A stretch of 37,988 nt of DNA. Source: Caldifarciminota bacterium (GTDB taxonomy: Bacteria > Hydrothermota > Hydrothermia > WGAB01). Below are positions 16,908 to 25,224 of the stretch, one piece after another. The DNA lies in NCBI GenBank assembly GCA_015490555.1, contig WFXO01000032.1:1-37988 (forward strand), written 5' to 3'. Each line of letters begins with the position of its first letter. Position 1 is the first letter of the stretch. The notes under the pieces are model-generated. The model had not been told where the DNA came from. It ran no database searches and was given only the letters and a program-made list of their open reading frames with translations. The position numbers were made by a program, and so were the translations under genes.

Positions 16908-18188
16908 CTAAAAACTCCACCGAGCCTCTAAAAAGCCCACCTGCCCCAGGTGTCTTCCCATCTGGCTAAAGGGCGACCGGCCTTTCCGGCCGCTGAACAA
17001 GCCGCCGACCTGCAGGCTCACCCCATCCGCCCAGGCATACGAAAGGGTCGCCAACAGGAATCCTTCCCGGGCCCGCAGGTCGTAAATACCGGAGGCAGAC
17101 CACCGCCAGAGGTCCCGTGTATCAGACCCCTGAAGATGGAACGCCAAAGAGGGCTGGGTCTCCTCATATTGGAAGTTCAACATCCGGGCTTGTTCTTCCA
17201 GGAGGGCGTTGACGCCCATGGGATCTTCCGGAGTTTGCCCAAAGGCAAAGATGCGCTTCACCAGGAGGTCGAGCCCCAGACTCCACTGATCGTTCCAGAA
17301 GGATCGGAAGAAACCAAAGGCTCCGTAAACATACGGATTTTTGACGGTTGGTAGGGTGCCGTCCGTGTCTTCTGTGCGGACATACGCCACATCGGCGTGG
17401 AGTTCCCACGGGCCAACGATCCAGGTCAAGGTCCCTGCCCCCATCCATACCGGACGGTACTCAGGCCGTAAATGGATCGTATCCGGCGGATGTTCCTGAG
17501 GATTGGAGCCAGGAAGCCACACATACCGGACCTGCAGATCCGGGTCCCGATCAAAGCCCCGGAACGCCAGGAGCCGAAAGTCCATCGGCCCCCAGGTCCC
17601 TCCGACACGCAGGAATCCCTCTCCTTTTTTCAGGGTCGGCTCCGGGAGGACGGGGTGTGTCCCGTCCATGAACACCACAAAAGTATCAGGTCCGGCGGGA
17701 ACGGGGATCTGGAGTGAGGGTAAAGGATAGGTGTTGGGCCGAAACATCGGCAAAAAGGCCAGTTCGACGAAGGCGTTTCCCCGGTAATAGGCAAAATCCG
17801 CCACCTCGATGCCTTCCCGGAACTCTTCAAGGTCCGAATACAGGACGGAGAAGTCCCACGGATTCACAAAATCGGACGGACTGACAAACACCCCCGCACC
17901 CCAGGTAAGGATCTTTTTACCCAGGGTCAGGTCTACGGGACCCCGGTGGAAGGTGAGATACAGTTCGATCGGCCGAAAGATGACGGGGTCCGGAGCCCGG
18001 CGATCCATGATGAGATTCAACGCACTGAAGCCGGAAATTCCAGGTTGATCTAACGTGGTTCGCAACTGAAGCGTTGTTGCCAGTTTGTGGATCTGGTATC
18101 CGGAATCCACCCGTACAAAGGACTCAAATCGGAGGTACCCGCCTAAATGGGTATAGGCCAGAAGGACCATCAGCCAGGAGATCGCCAT
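16908..18188 (-). CDS. Putative outer-membrane beta-barrel protein of the RND operon
   Basis: 426 aa. A short hydrophobic leader (ISWLMVLLAYT) precedes a long region of alternating strands. It contains LTLGKKILTWGAGVFVSPSDFVNPWDF, as in DUF1302-like or Wzi-like barrels that accompany lipid exporters. The C-terminus ends in F (VGFLEARWSF), typical of barrels. A Shine-Dalgarno sequence (GGGGAGGTGA) overlaps the end of the LolA-like gene. It is the last gene of the tetR/RND/LolA-like operon and likely provides the outer-membrane step. The family assignment is tentative. Confidence 0.7.
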   Translation of the reverse strand: MAISWLMVLLAYTHLGGYLRFESFVRVDSGYQIHKLATTLQLRTTLDQPGISGFSALNLIMDRRAPDPVIFRPIELYLTFHRGPVDLTLGKKILTWGAGVFVSPSDFVNPWDFSVLYSDLEEFREGIEVADFAYYRGNAFVELAFLPMFRPNTYPLPSLQIPVPAGPDTFVVFMDGTHPVLPEPTLKKGEGFLRVGGTWGPMDFRLLAFRGFDRDPDLQVRYVWLPGSNPQEHPPDTIHLRPEYRPVWMGAGTLTWIVGPWELHADVAYVRTEDTDGTLPTVKNPYVYGAFGFFRSFWNDQWSLGLDLLVKRIFAFGQTPEDPMGVNALLEEQARMLNFQYEETQPSLAFHLQGSDTRDLWRWSASGIYDLRAREGFLLATLSYAWADGVSLQVGGLFSGRKGRSPFSQMGRHLGQVGFLEARWSF

Positions 18189-18191
18189 GAC

Positions 18192-18956
18192 TCACCTCCC
18201 CAGGGCCCGGATCGAGAAAAGGTCGTCCGGAAGCCCTTGATTGACTCGAATGTCCGTAAATTCCATGACGGTCCGGTGTCCAGAGTCCAGGTCTGTCGCT
18301 TCAATGACCCGTTCAAACCAGATCCCCTGGATCTGAACGGCATCTTTGACCACCGTCCGCTTGTAGAGCATCTCGGACCGATCATAATGATCCGTTCGGA
18401 CGACCAGGTCGTTCTCCTTGTTGACCCAACGGATTTCCTTGGAGTAGCCGGATTTCTTTTCGACGTCTGGACTCTTCGGCAACGCTTCAATGACCCAGCA
18501 GGGGATCCCATCCAGGTCTTCCTCCCGAAGAAGCCGATAATTCCAGTCTTCGTACTCCCCTCCTCCGATATCGTAGTTGGAGAAATCGGATCCCATAAAG
18601 GCACCGGATTTGCCACTGGCGGCCAGTCGTTTGGTCTTCCGCAGGGCTGGCAAGTAGAACCACATATCGTCTTCCCGATCCTTGTGCTGGTAAATCAGGA
18701 AGGCGGTGCCCCGGAGGTCTGCAGGCTCCATGAACTTGATCAACATCTTGGTTTCGCCGGTCTTCGGATCTTTCTTGGACCAGGTCTCCATTTTTCGGAC
18801 CCTTTGTGTGCCGTTCGGATCGATCAAGGTCATGGTAATTTGGGCGTGCATGTCCTGGAATGACGGGCGGTTGTAAACCCGCCACATGATTTGTTGGGCC
18901 ACGCTGTCTGGCGAAGCACCGATCAGGAATCCCAAGAGCCAAATCATCCCTTGCAT
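18192..18956 (-). CDS. Outer membrane lipoprotein-sorting protein (LolA-like)
   Basis: 254 aa. It has a signal peptide (MIWLLGFLIGASPDSVA) and a LolA/LolB-like half-barrel. Recognisable family segments are ETKMLIKFMEPADLRGTAFLIYQHKD, DDMWFYLPALRKTKRLAASGKSGAFMGSDFSNYDI and the later GIWFERVIEATDLDSGHRTVMEFTDI. Proteins of this family are encoded next to RND/MMPL exporters and are thought to carry a hydrophobic substrate across the periplasm. The start has AAGGAGG 7 bases upstream. It lies 12 bases downstream of the RND gene and 3 bases before the barrel gene. Confidence 0.9.
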   Translation of the reverse strand: MQGMIWLLGFLIGASPDSVAQQIMWRVYNRPSFQDMHAQITMTLIDPNGTQRVRKMETWSKKDPKTGETKMLIKFMEPADLRGTAFLIYQHKDREDDMWFYLPALRKTKRLAASGKSGAFMGSDFSNYDIGGGEYEDWNYRLLREEDLDGIPCWVIEALPKSPDVEKKSGYSKEIRWVNKENDLVVRTDHYDRSEMLYKRTVVKDAVQIQGIWFERVIEATDLDSGHRTVMEFTDIRVNQGLPDDLFSIRALGR

Positions 18957-18968
18957 GATGAAGCCTCC

Positions 18969-21272
18969 TTACCGACTCAAGAATTTGGGTTTCAAAATGG
19001 ACAACAGGACCGGCAAAAAGGTCAAAGCAGCCACGCAGGTAGAGATCATGGCCACGGAGATCAGAAAACCCATCTGGGAGACGGCCCTAAACATGGAGGC
19101 CATGATGGTCGCAAATCCAATGGCTACCGCCAAGGCATTCAGCAAGATCGCCACGCCGGAGGTGTCCATGGTCTGGACCGTGGCCTCGAGCACATTGCCC
19201 TGCGTTGCTTTGTAAAACCGCCGGAACCGATGGATGAAGTGGATCATGTAGTCTACTCCAACCCCGATGGCGATGTTGGAAGTGACCATGTTCTCCAGGC
19301 TGGCGTAGATCCCCAAATAGCCCATCAAGCCAAAATTGACCAGCAGTGCAAATGTCAATGGAATGATGCCATAAAAGCCTGCACTCACAGAACGGAAAGC
19401 GATGACTACCAGCAGGAAGACCAAGAAAAGGGAGAGGAAGATGCTCCGGGTTTGACCAGAGACCACCATATCATTGACCGTCAAGAGGATCTCCGGTGCA
19501 CCCGTCAGATCAACTTCCTCGGCATGCTGGAAGTCTTGACGAATGAACTCTTTGGCGTAGGTATCAATCCGCTTGATCGTGGTTCGTCGACCGTCCTTGA
19601 TAAAGATATCCATCCGTGCCATGTCGTAATCAGGGGTTACCATCCGCTCCAGTTGGCCAGGCCGGGAAGAAAGTTGATAGAGCGCTAAGTACTGTGCCAC
19701 GACCTCCCGCCCTGGAATGGGTTGTCCTTCAACGACGACGATGGAATCCGGGATCCTATACTCCTGGGGGTCGCCACCGTGGAGGACCTGATTCATCCGT
19801 TTAATCAGGTCCTGGAGCCCGGTCACGTTGCCCACGGCCGGGTCTTTCAGGAGATGGCTTTTGAAGGCGTCCATTTCCTTGAGCAGAGCCGGTTCCTTGA
19901 GGGCTCCTGGACCCCGGCCGCGGATGACCGCGGTCACCACCTCCGGCCCTGAAAAGTGGGCACTGATGAGTTCATACGCCCTCCGCGCCTCATGATTCTT
20001 GGGGAAGTTCTCGATGGTGAAGTTCTCGACCTTGATCTTTGGAATACCAAGGACGAAGAAGAGGACCACGACCCCCATGATCACCGTGACCAGTCCTTTG
20101 TGGAGGATCAGTTGACGGCCGAATCCGGCCAAGGCCTTGTGGAGCCAGCGAAGTTGGGTCTCCTGGATGGCACGCTTCGGCAATGGCAAGATCGCCAACA
20201 TGGCGGGGATGAAAACAAGCGAGAAGACCATCGCCACAAGGACGCCAAAGGCAACGGAGATCCCCAGTTGTTTTAAGGAGGTAAACCCTGCGAATCCTAA
20301 AGCCAGGAACGCCACGGCCGTTGTCAAAGATGTCATTATAACGGGCAGATTCAGTTGCCGCATGGTCTCCAGAACCAACTCCTTTTTGTCTGTGAACCGT
20401 TTCCGGAGGTGATAGTACATGTGAAGGATGTGGATGCCGTCGGCGATCCCGATGGAAATCAGAAGCACTGGCAGGAATTCTGTGGAGTGACTAAAGGGGA
20501 TGCCAACCCATGCCATGAACCCAAAGGTCCAGAGGACAGAGACGATGACCACCGTAAAAGGCAATAAGACCCCTCGAAAACTCCGGAATGACAGGGCAAG
20601 GATCGCGATCACCACCAGGATGACCAGGGTGAAGAAGACGTGGACATCCCGTCCTAACCCTTTTGCCAGTAAGTATTCCAGGACTGGGCGGCCTGTTGCA
20701 TAGACCTGAAGGGAGGTTGCTGACCGGAGCGAGTCCGTAAGAGACAGAATCTCGGCCGCCACCTTTTTATTGACAGCCGTCTTCTTCAGAAGGACGAGCA
20801 AGCCGAAGGCCTTCTCGTCCTTAGAGACCAGGTTTCCTACAAAGTCTGAAGCCAAAAGCCGCTGTTTGAGCGTCTCCAAGACTTGAGGATCCCGGGGGTC
20901 CGCTTGAAGCGCGGGAACAACTTCAATCCCCTCTTCGGTCCCTTGAATGACACTGACATTGGTTGGAGAGATGACGTCGTAAACGCCCTGGACACGGGCA
21001 AGCCGATCCGTAAACTGATCTGTGATCTGTACCACATCCGGTGTAAACACACGGTCCCGAGCCTCGAGGGCGATGAAGATAACATCCTTGGAGGGGAACT
21101 TTTCGCCGACCATATCGTAGAGCCGTTTCACAGGGAGGTCCTTCGGAAGGGCAGCACCAATATCGGTCTCTACCCGGAGGTTTCCCATCCGACTCATCAG
21201 CACAAACGTTGCAAGAGTTAAAATCAGCAGGGTCCACCAAGGATGGCGGACGATCCATCGGGTCCATTTCAT
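18969..21272 (-). CDS. RND/MMPL-family transporter (HAE3-type)
   Basis: 767-aa inner-membrane exporter. Two repeats each have one helix, a periplasmic domain and five more helices, giving 12 in all. Repeat 1 contains ISIGIADGIHILHMYYHLRKRF and repeat 2 contains AIGVGVDYMIHFIHRFRRFYK, the pair of acidic-residue helix motifs expected in this family. It is driven by the proton (or sodium) gradient; relatives export lipids such as hopanoids, wax precursors or mycolate-type molecules. An AAGGAGG precedes the ATG, which overlaps the tetR stop by 4 bases. With the LolA-like and barrel proteins it forms a probable three-compartment export route controlled by TetR. Confidence 0.93.
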   Translation of the reverse strand: MKWTRWIVRHPWWTLLILTLATFVLMSRMGNLRVETDIGAALPKDLPVKRLYDMVGEKFPSKDVIFIALEARDRVFTPDVVQITDQFTDRLARVQGVYDVISPTNVSVIQGTEEGIEVVPALQADPRDPQVLETLKQRLLASDFVGNLVSKDEKAFGLLVLLKKTAVNKKVAAEILSLTDSLRSATSLQVYATGRPVLEYLLAKGLGRDVHVFFTLVILVVIAILALSFRSFRGVLLPFTVVIVSVLWTFGFMAWVGIPFSHSTEFLPVLLISIGIADGIHILHMYYHLRKRFTDKKELVLETMRQLNLPVIMTSLTTAVAFLALGFAGFTSLKQLGISVAFGVLVAMVFSLVFIPAMLAILPLPKRAIQETQLRWLHKALAGFGRQLILHKGLVTVIMGVVVLFFVLGIPKIKVENFTIENFPKNHEARRAYELISAHFSGPEVVTAVIRGRGPGALKEPALLKEMDAFKSHLLKDPAVGNVTGLQDLIKRMNQVLHGGDPQEYRIPDSIVVVEGQPIPGREVVAQYLALYQLSSRPGQLERMVTPDYDMARMDIFIKDGRRTTIKRIDTYAKEFIRQDFQHAEEVDLTGAPEILLTVNDMVVSGQTRSIFLSLFLVFLLVVIAFRSVSAGFYGIIPLTFALLVNFGLMGYLGIYASLENMVTSNIAIGVGVDYMIHFIHRFRRFYKATQGNVLEATVQTMDTSGVAILLNALAVAIGFATIMASMFRAVSQMGFLISVAMISTCVAALTFLPVLLSILKPKFLSR

Positions 21273-21937
21273 GGTGTTGTTTCCTCCTTGGTATCTGGAT
21301 CTTTCTGCGATGGGCCAATTAGACCGTGAAAAAATAGATCGACAAGGGTCTCCGAAAACGTTTCGGGGTCGGGGAAATTCCCTTTGCCAAACAAGACCAA
21401 ACTATGGATGGGACCTGCAATAAAAGTCATGTACAGGTCGACGGGACCGGGGCGGAAGGCTCCTTCCTGGATCCCGCGTTCCAGAATCTCCCGGAGGATT
21501 TGGAATTCCTGGGCATGGAGTTCTCGGAAGGTCTGCTGATAGGACTCTCGGATGGCCTGGAGTTCGTACCCACCAAAAAGGGAATGTAGAAGTTTGGCCA
21601 GAGGTCGATTCTTGGCATAGAATTCCAGTTCGGTCCGGATGTACTGTTTAAGTTGTTCGACGGGGTTTTGGGTCCAGGAGATGGAGAATTCCAGTTGGCG
21701 AATCAGGAGGGTCAAGGCGTCCTTGATGATTTGCGAGAGGATCTCGTCCTTGGAAGAAAAATAAAAATAGACGAGACCTTTGGAGAGTTCCGTTTTTTCG
21801 GCAATCATATCAATGGTGGTTCGACGGTAGCCATGCTCCACGAAAAGTTCTAAAGCCGCCTCCAGGATTGCTTGGCGCCGTTGTTCCTTTTCCCGTTCTT
21901 TCCGCTTTTTGGTTACACTATCTGACCCAACATTCAT
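21269..21937 (-). CDS. TetR/AcrR-family transcriptional regulator
   Basis: 222 aa. The N-terminal helix-turn-helix is RRQAILEAALELFVEHGY followed by RTTIDMIAEKTELSKGLVYFYFSSKDEIL, a canonical TetR DNA-binding domain. The ligand-binding half is helical and diverged. First gene of the operon with the RND exporter (4-base overlap), so it most likely senses the exported substrate and represses its own operon. A 16-bp inverted repeat lies 3 bases upstream of the ATG, within the predicted transcript start region, and is the obvious operator candidate. Confidence 0.93.
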   Translation of the reverse strand: MNVGSDSVTKKRKEREKEQRRQAILEAALELFVEHGYRRTTIDMIAEKTELSKGLVYFYFSSKDEILSQIIKDALTLLIRQLEFSISWTQNPVEQLKQYIRTELEFYAKNRPLAKLLHSLFGGYELQAIRESYQQTFRELHAQEFQILREILERGIQEGAFRPGPVDLYMTFIAGPIHSLVLFGKGNFPDPETFSETLVDLFFHGLIGPSQKDPDTKEETTP

Positions 21938-21940
21938 TTT

Positions 21941-21956
21941 TTGACTCCCCGGTCAA
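21941..21956. promoter_or_regulatory. Candidate TetR operator (inverted repeat)
   Basis: TTGAC-N6-GTCAA, a perfect 5-bp inverted repeat over 16 bp (extended TTGACY-N4-RGTCAA), lies between the tetR start codon and its -10 box. Size and position fit a TetR-family autoregulatory operator. A partial site (TGACTCAA) lies nearby at 21961-21968. Confidence 0.6.
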
Positions 21957-21969
21957 TTTCTGACTCAAA

Positions 21970-21998
21970 AGTTTAAAGTTTGAATGTGTGGTTTGCAA
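21970..21998 (-). promoter_or_regulatory. tetR operon promoter
   Basis: On the minus strand, TTGCAA (21993-21998), exact 17-bp spacer, TAAACT (21970-21975). The start of transcription would be near 21963, giving a leader of about 25 bases that contains the inverted repeat. It is back to back with the lexA promoter, whose -35 starts at 22006. Confidence 0.5.
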
Positions 21999-22005
21999 AT
22001 TGACC

Positions 22006-22034
22006 TTGACGAATTTCTTTTTCGGGTGTACCAT
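22006..22034 (+). promoter_or_regulatory. Promoter of LexA-like gene, leaderless type
   Basis: TTGACG at 22006-22011, exact 17-bp spacer, TACCAT at 22029-22034, then 9 bases to the ATG at 22044. No Shine-Dalgarno sequence. No clear palindromic SOS box overlaps it. Confidence 0.55.
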
Positions 22035-22043
22035 CCTCACCAA

Positions 22044-22664
22044 ATGAAGGCGCTGACCCCAAGACAAAAAGAAATCCTGGGCTTCATCGAACGGTACCTT
22101 CGTTCACGGAATGTTCCCCCTACACTCCGGGAAATCGCTGATTTCCTCGGCCTCCGCCATCCTTCGACCGTGTATCGCCATCTTCAAAGGATTGCGAAAA
22201 AGGGATATCTCATCCTCAAAGGCGGTCGGCGAGGCTGGATCCTTGTCAAACCCTTCCGGGGAGGCGTCCGGATCCCTCTGTATCGAGACCTTCCGTTACC
22301 TCCGAAAGGCCCCTTTTTCGGACCTGCCCAGGAATGGATCGATCTTCCTGAGTGGATGATTTCAGACACCGAGACACCCGATCATCTCTTTGCGTTACGT
22401 TGGGGAGAGCCTTCTTCTCAAACGTCCCCTCTGCAACAAGGCGACGTGCTCATCGTTCAAGCACAAGATGAACTCCCGTCTCCAGAGAGTTGGGTTCTCT
22501 TGTATCTTCCAGAGAAGGGATTGGTCATCAGGCAATTCATTGCACAGCGACCTGAAGGATGGGAAGTCTTGCCGATTCCTCCGACCTCCGTGACATCATC
22601 AGAACTTCTCCCCTCTCCGATCTTCTTGGGGCGAGTCCTCTGTATCCTCCGCTTCCCTGCTTAA
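22044..22664 (+). CDS. LexA-like repressor, apparently without self-cleavage residues
   Basis: 206 aa, close to LexA length. The DNA-binding domain is clear: LTPRQKEILGFIERYLRSR, PPTLREIADFLGL, and the recognition helix STVYRHLQRIAKKGYL. The C-terminal half follows the S24/LexA layout (LFALRWGEPSS..., QGDVLIVQAQDELPS, GRVLCILRF). Where LexA has the Ala-Gly cleavage site this protein has RDLPLPPKG. The GDSM serine motif is GEPS, and the catalytic lysine of the T-V-K-R motif is isoleucine (LVIRQF). It is therefore probably a repressor that cannot cleave itself in response to RecA. The 3' end overlaps the Lon-like gene by 4 bases. Confidence 0.8.
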   Translation: MKALTPRQKEILGFIERYLRSRNVPPTLREIADFLGLRHPSTVYRHLQRIAKKGYLILKGGRRGWILVKPFRGGVRIPLYRDLPLPPKGPFFGPAQEWIDLPEWMISDTETPDHLFALRWGEPSSQTSPLQQGDVLIVQAQDELPSPESWVLLYLPEKGLVIRQFIAQRPEGWEVLPIPPTSVTSSELLPSPIFLGRVLCILRFPA

Positions 22665-23893
22665 GCCTTTTTCTTCCTGCGGGTTGTCCGCTTTTTGGAT
22701 GGTTTCGCTTTTTCCCGCTCCTTCGCCGCCTCTTTAAAGGCCTCTAACCGCTCTGCGATCCGTGCGAAGACCGATCCCTTCTCAAAGGTCCCATCCGGTT
22801 TCCGCCCTGCGGGGACCCCCGTCAGGATCTCGATCCCCTCCTCCACATGATCCACGGCATAGATATGAAACTTGCCCTCACGGACCGCTTGTACCACCTC
22901 ATCGTGAAGCATGAGGTTCTCCAGATTTCGTCGGGGGATTAGGACGCCTTGCGTCCCGGTCAATCCCTTAACTTTGCAAATCCGATAGAATCCCTCGATT
23001 TTTTCGTTGATTCCGCCGACCGGTTGAACTTCCCCTTTTTGGTTGACGGACCCCGTCACGGCGAGATCCTGTCGGATCGGCAAGCCCGAGAGAGCCGACA
23101 TCAAGGCATACAATTCAGTACTCGAGGCCGAGTCCCCTTCAATCTCACTGTAACTCTGTTCGAAGGCGATGCGGGCGGAGAGGGTAATCGGTTCCTTCTC
23201 GCCAAAGGTCTCGCTCAGATATCCGGATAGAATCAACACGCCCTTGCTGTGGATCTTCCCGCCGAGCCCTACTTCCCGTTCGATATCGAGGACCCCCTCT
23301 TTTCCACCTCCGACCGTTGCGGTAATCCGGACCGGTCGCCCAAAAGAAAAGTCTCCGAGATCTAAAACGGACAGCCCATTGACGACGCCCACCCTTTCGC
23401 CTTCTACGTCCACCAACAGGGTCCCGCGGGCAATCATTTCCTGGATCCGTTCTTCCAACAGGTTTGAACGAAATCGTTTCTCTTCAATGGCTTTGACCAC
23501 GTGTTCTGCCTGAACCATCTCGGCTCCCGCCTCTCTGGCCCAGAAATCTGCCTCTCGAAGGATGTCTACGATTTCTGAAAATTTCGTCGAGAGTTTCCGT
23601 TGATCCGAGACGATCCTGGAACTGTATTCGATCACACGGGCCATGGCTTCTGCAGAGAAAGGCAACAGGGCTTCCTTTTTCACAATCCCTGCGATGAAGG
23701 CAGTGTACTTGGCGATGTTTTCCGGCGTGCGATCCATGGTCACACCGAAGTCTGCTTTGACCTTGAAGAGTTCGCGGAAGTCCGGGTCCCACAGATAGGC
23801 CAAGTGGTACAACAAAGGGTCCCCCATCAGAATAACCTTTACCTGAAGGGGAATGGGTTCTGGCTTCAGCACCCGTGTGGTGATCAACCCCAA
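22661..23893 (-). CDS. Lon-family (AAA_32/LonB-like) protease, C-terminal part after a frameshift
   Basis: 410-aa frame holding the rest of the AAA+ module and the Lon proteolytic domain. The catalytic serine is in EGDSASSTELYALMSALSG and the catalytic lysine in GGINEKIEGFYRIC. The end is a lysine- and arginine-rich tail (KKRTTRRKKKA). Coding similarity continues upstream of the nominal start (a TTG at 23893) to about 23961 as YAYPALKKALKTGQ and IEDLGETLGLI. That is the expected continuation of the N-terminal part in another frame. There is no Shine-Dalgarno sequence here. If the frameshift is real this part may not be made on its own. Confidence 0.85.
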   Translation of the reverse strand: MGLITTRVLKPEPIPLQVKVILMGDPLLYHLAYLWDPDFRELFKVKADFGVTMDRTPENIAKYTAFIAGIVKKEALLPFSAEAMARVIEYSSRIVSDQRKLSTKFSEIVDILREADFWAREAGAEMVQAEHVVKAIEEKRFRSNLLEERIQEMIARGTLLVDVEGERVGVVNGLSVLDLGDFSFGRPVRITATVGGGKEGVLDIEREVGLGGKIHSKGVLILSGYLSETFGEKEPITLSARIAFEQSYSEIEGDSASSTELYALMSALSGLPIRQDLAVTGSVNQKGEVQPVGGINEKIEGFYRICKVKGLTGTQGVLIPRRNLENLMLHDEVVQAVREGKFHIYAVDHVEEGIEILTGVPAGRKPDGTFEKGSVFARIAERLEAFKEAAKEREKAKPSKKRTTRRKKKA

Positions 23894-23943
23894 GGTCTCA
23901 CCCAGGTCTTCGATGAGAATTTGACCGGTTTTGAGGGCCTTTT

Positions 23944-25116
23944 TCAGGGCAGGATACGCGTAGGCTGGCGAAGGAGTTCTTCCATTTCAATCACCAAGAA
24001 CCCGCCGATGGCACGATGGAGGGCCCCTGCATGGATCATGGTAAAGTCGGTATGGAGTGCCCCCATGTGGACCTCTTTTTCGATCCGCCCGACAAGGTTC
24101 ACATAATTCGGGATCGGTTCGAACACTACGGGGGCTCCCTCCGCATCACTGTGGTCCACGAGCACATTCACACGATACCGTTTTAAAGAGGTCTCGGCAG
24201 GTTGCGGGATCGGGATGGGGATAGGCAATGGAGGGGTCGGTTTTGGCTTAAAAACGTCTACATGCTCCAACATATCCTTCTGGACTTGTTCCAGATAGGC
24301 GCGAACCTCCGGCAGATCTGCATATTTCTCAAAAAGGTCTTGGAATAGGGGCTCGATCGTGTATTGGAACGCCTCCTGATCCAGTTGTTTCAATCGTTCT
24401 TGGGCTTCCCGCTCAATCTGGCGCAACTCCCGAATCAAGCCTTTAATCTCCTGATCTAACCGTTCCCGCTCCTGCTGAATCCGTTGTTTGAACTCCTGGG
24501 GAAGCGCTTCAAACTCCTCTGGACTCAACGGACGACCCTGGAGATGCGGGGTCACGACCACCCCCTTCGGTGTGAACTGGACAATGAACCCTCTGGCTTT
24601 GGCTCGCTCTTGAAATTCCTGGATCAACCGCTGGTGTCGTTCTTCAAAGGATTTCATCAGGGCGTCGCGTTCTGTTGCATAAGCTTCGGACTCGAAGAGG
24701 TTTTGCATCCGGTTCTGGATTTCCTCCACGAGATTCTCCATGTCTTTTTGGAGTTCTTTCCCTTTTCCTGCGGGAAGAGAAAGGGCCTTTGGCGCAATGG
24801 GATCTTCGAAGTTGTAAACATAGCACCAGTCATTGGGCGTTGGGAGTTGTTTCGCGATCCGCTCCAAATAGGCTTGAATCATGGTTCGTTTCCCGGTGCC
24901 CGGCGGCCCTGCCGCATAGATGTTGTATCCCGAGCCCTTGATCTGCAGGCCTAAGGTAAAGGCATGATGTGCACGTTCTTGGCCGATAAATTCGGAGAGC
25001 GGTTCGACCTCCGTACTCACCTGAATCCCAATCTCTTCCATCTCGCAGGCTTTTTTCAATTGCTGAGGATCCACACGAAATTTGGCGAGAGACTTCTCCC
25101 TTTTCTTTCGCGGCAT
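23944..25116 (-). CDS. Lon-family (AAA_32/LonB-like) protease, N-terminal part before a frameshift
   Basis: About 390 aa. It contains the N-terminal Lon-like segment (EIGIQVSTEVEPLSEFIGQERAHHAF), Walker A in AAGPPGTGKRT, and a long charged coiled-coil insertion (KQRIQQERERLDQEIKGLI and onward). It also has the proline-rich loop (TPPLPIPIPIPQP) typical of bacterial AAA_32 Lon homologues. The conserved ELL-x-P-YAW-x-ALK motif is cut: the frame reads ELLRQP, then TRILP and stop. A one-base loss near 23962 explains it, since restoring one base gives exactly 819 codons across both parts. The start at 25116 has AAAGGAGG upstream; the in-frame 25167 start has none. Confidence 0.88.
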   Translation of the reverse strand: MPRKKREKSLAKFRVDPQQLKKACEMEEIGIQVSTEVEPLSEFIGQERAHHAFTLGLQIKGSGYNIYAAGPPGTGKRTMIQAYLERIAKQLPTPNDWCYVYNFEDPIAPKALSLPAGKGKELQKDMENLVEEIQNRMQNLFESEAYATERDALMKSFEERHQRLIQEFQERAKARGFIVQFTPKGVVVTPHLQGRPLSPEEFEALPQEFKQRIQQERERLDQEIKGLIRELRQIEREAQERLKQLDQEAFQYTIEPLFQDLFEKYADLPEVRAYLEQVQKDMLEHVDVFKPKPTPPLPIPIPIPQPAETSLKRYRVNVLVDHSDAEGAPVVFEPIPNYVNLVGRIEKEVHMGALHTDFTMIHAGALHRAIGGFLVIEMEELLRQPTRILP

Positions 25117-25188
25117 CTCAAAGTCCTCCTTTCCCCTGAAAATAAAGGATTCACGCAAAAGATGCAACGGAACGGCCGCAGCAAGCCA

Positions 25189-25217
25189 TTGACATCCTCG
25201 AATGGATCATGTACATT
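25189..25217 (+). promoter_or_regulatory. Promoter of bifunctional nuclease gene, leaderless type
   Basis: Consensus TTGACA at 25189-25194, exact 17-bp spacer, TACATT at 25212-25217. An ATG at 25219 is too close to be transcribed. The second in-frame ATG, at 25225, is 7 bases after the -10 box and fits the expected transcription start. Confidence 0.7.
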
Positions 25218-25224
25218 CATGGTA

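Noticed and set aside
18891-19688. 265-codon plus-strand frame opposite the RND transporter
   Set aside because: The His/Asp/Gln-rich translation is the reverse image of membrane helices; not a real protein.
23955-23970. Programmed -1 frameshift signal in the Lon-like gene
   Set aside because: The site lacks an X-XXY-YYZ slippery heptamer and I see no clear downstream stem or pseudoknot; a one-base deletion or sequence error is simpler.
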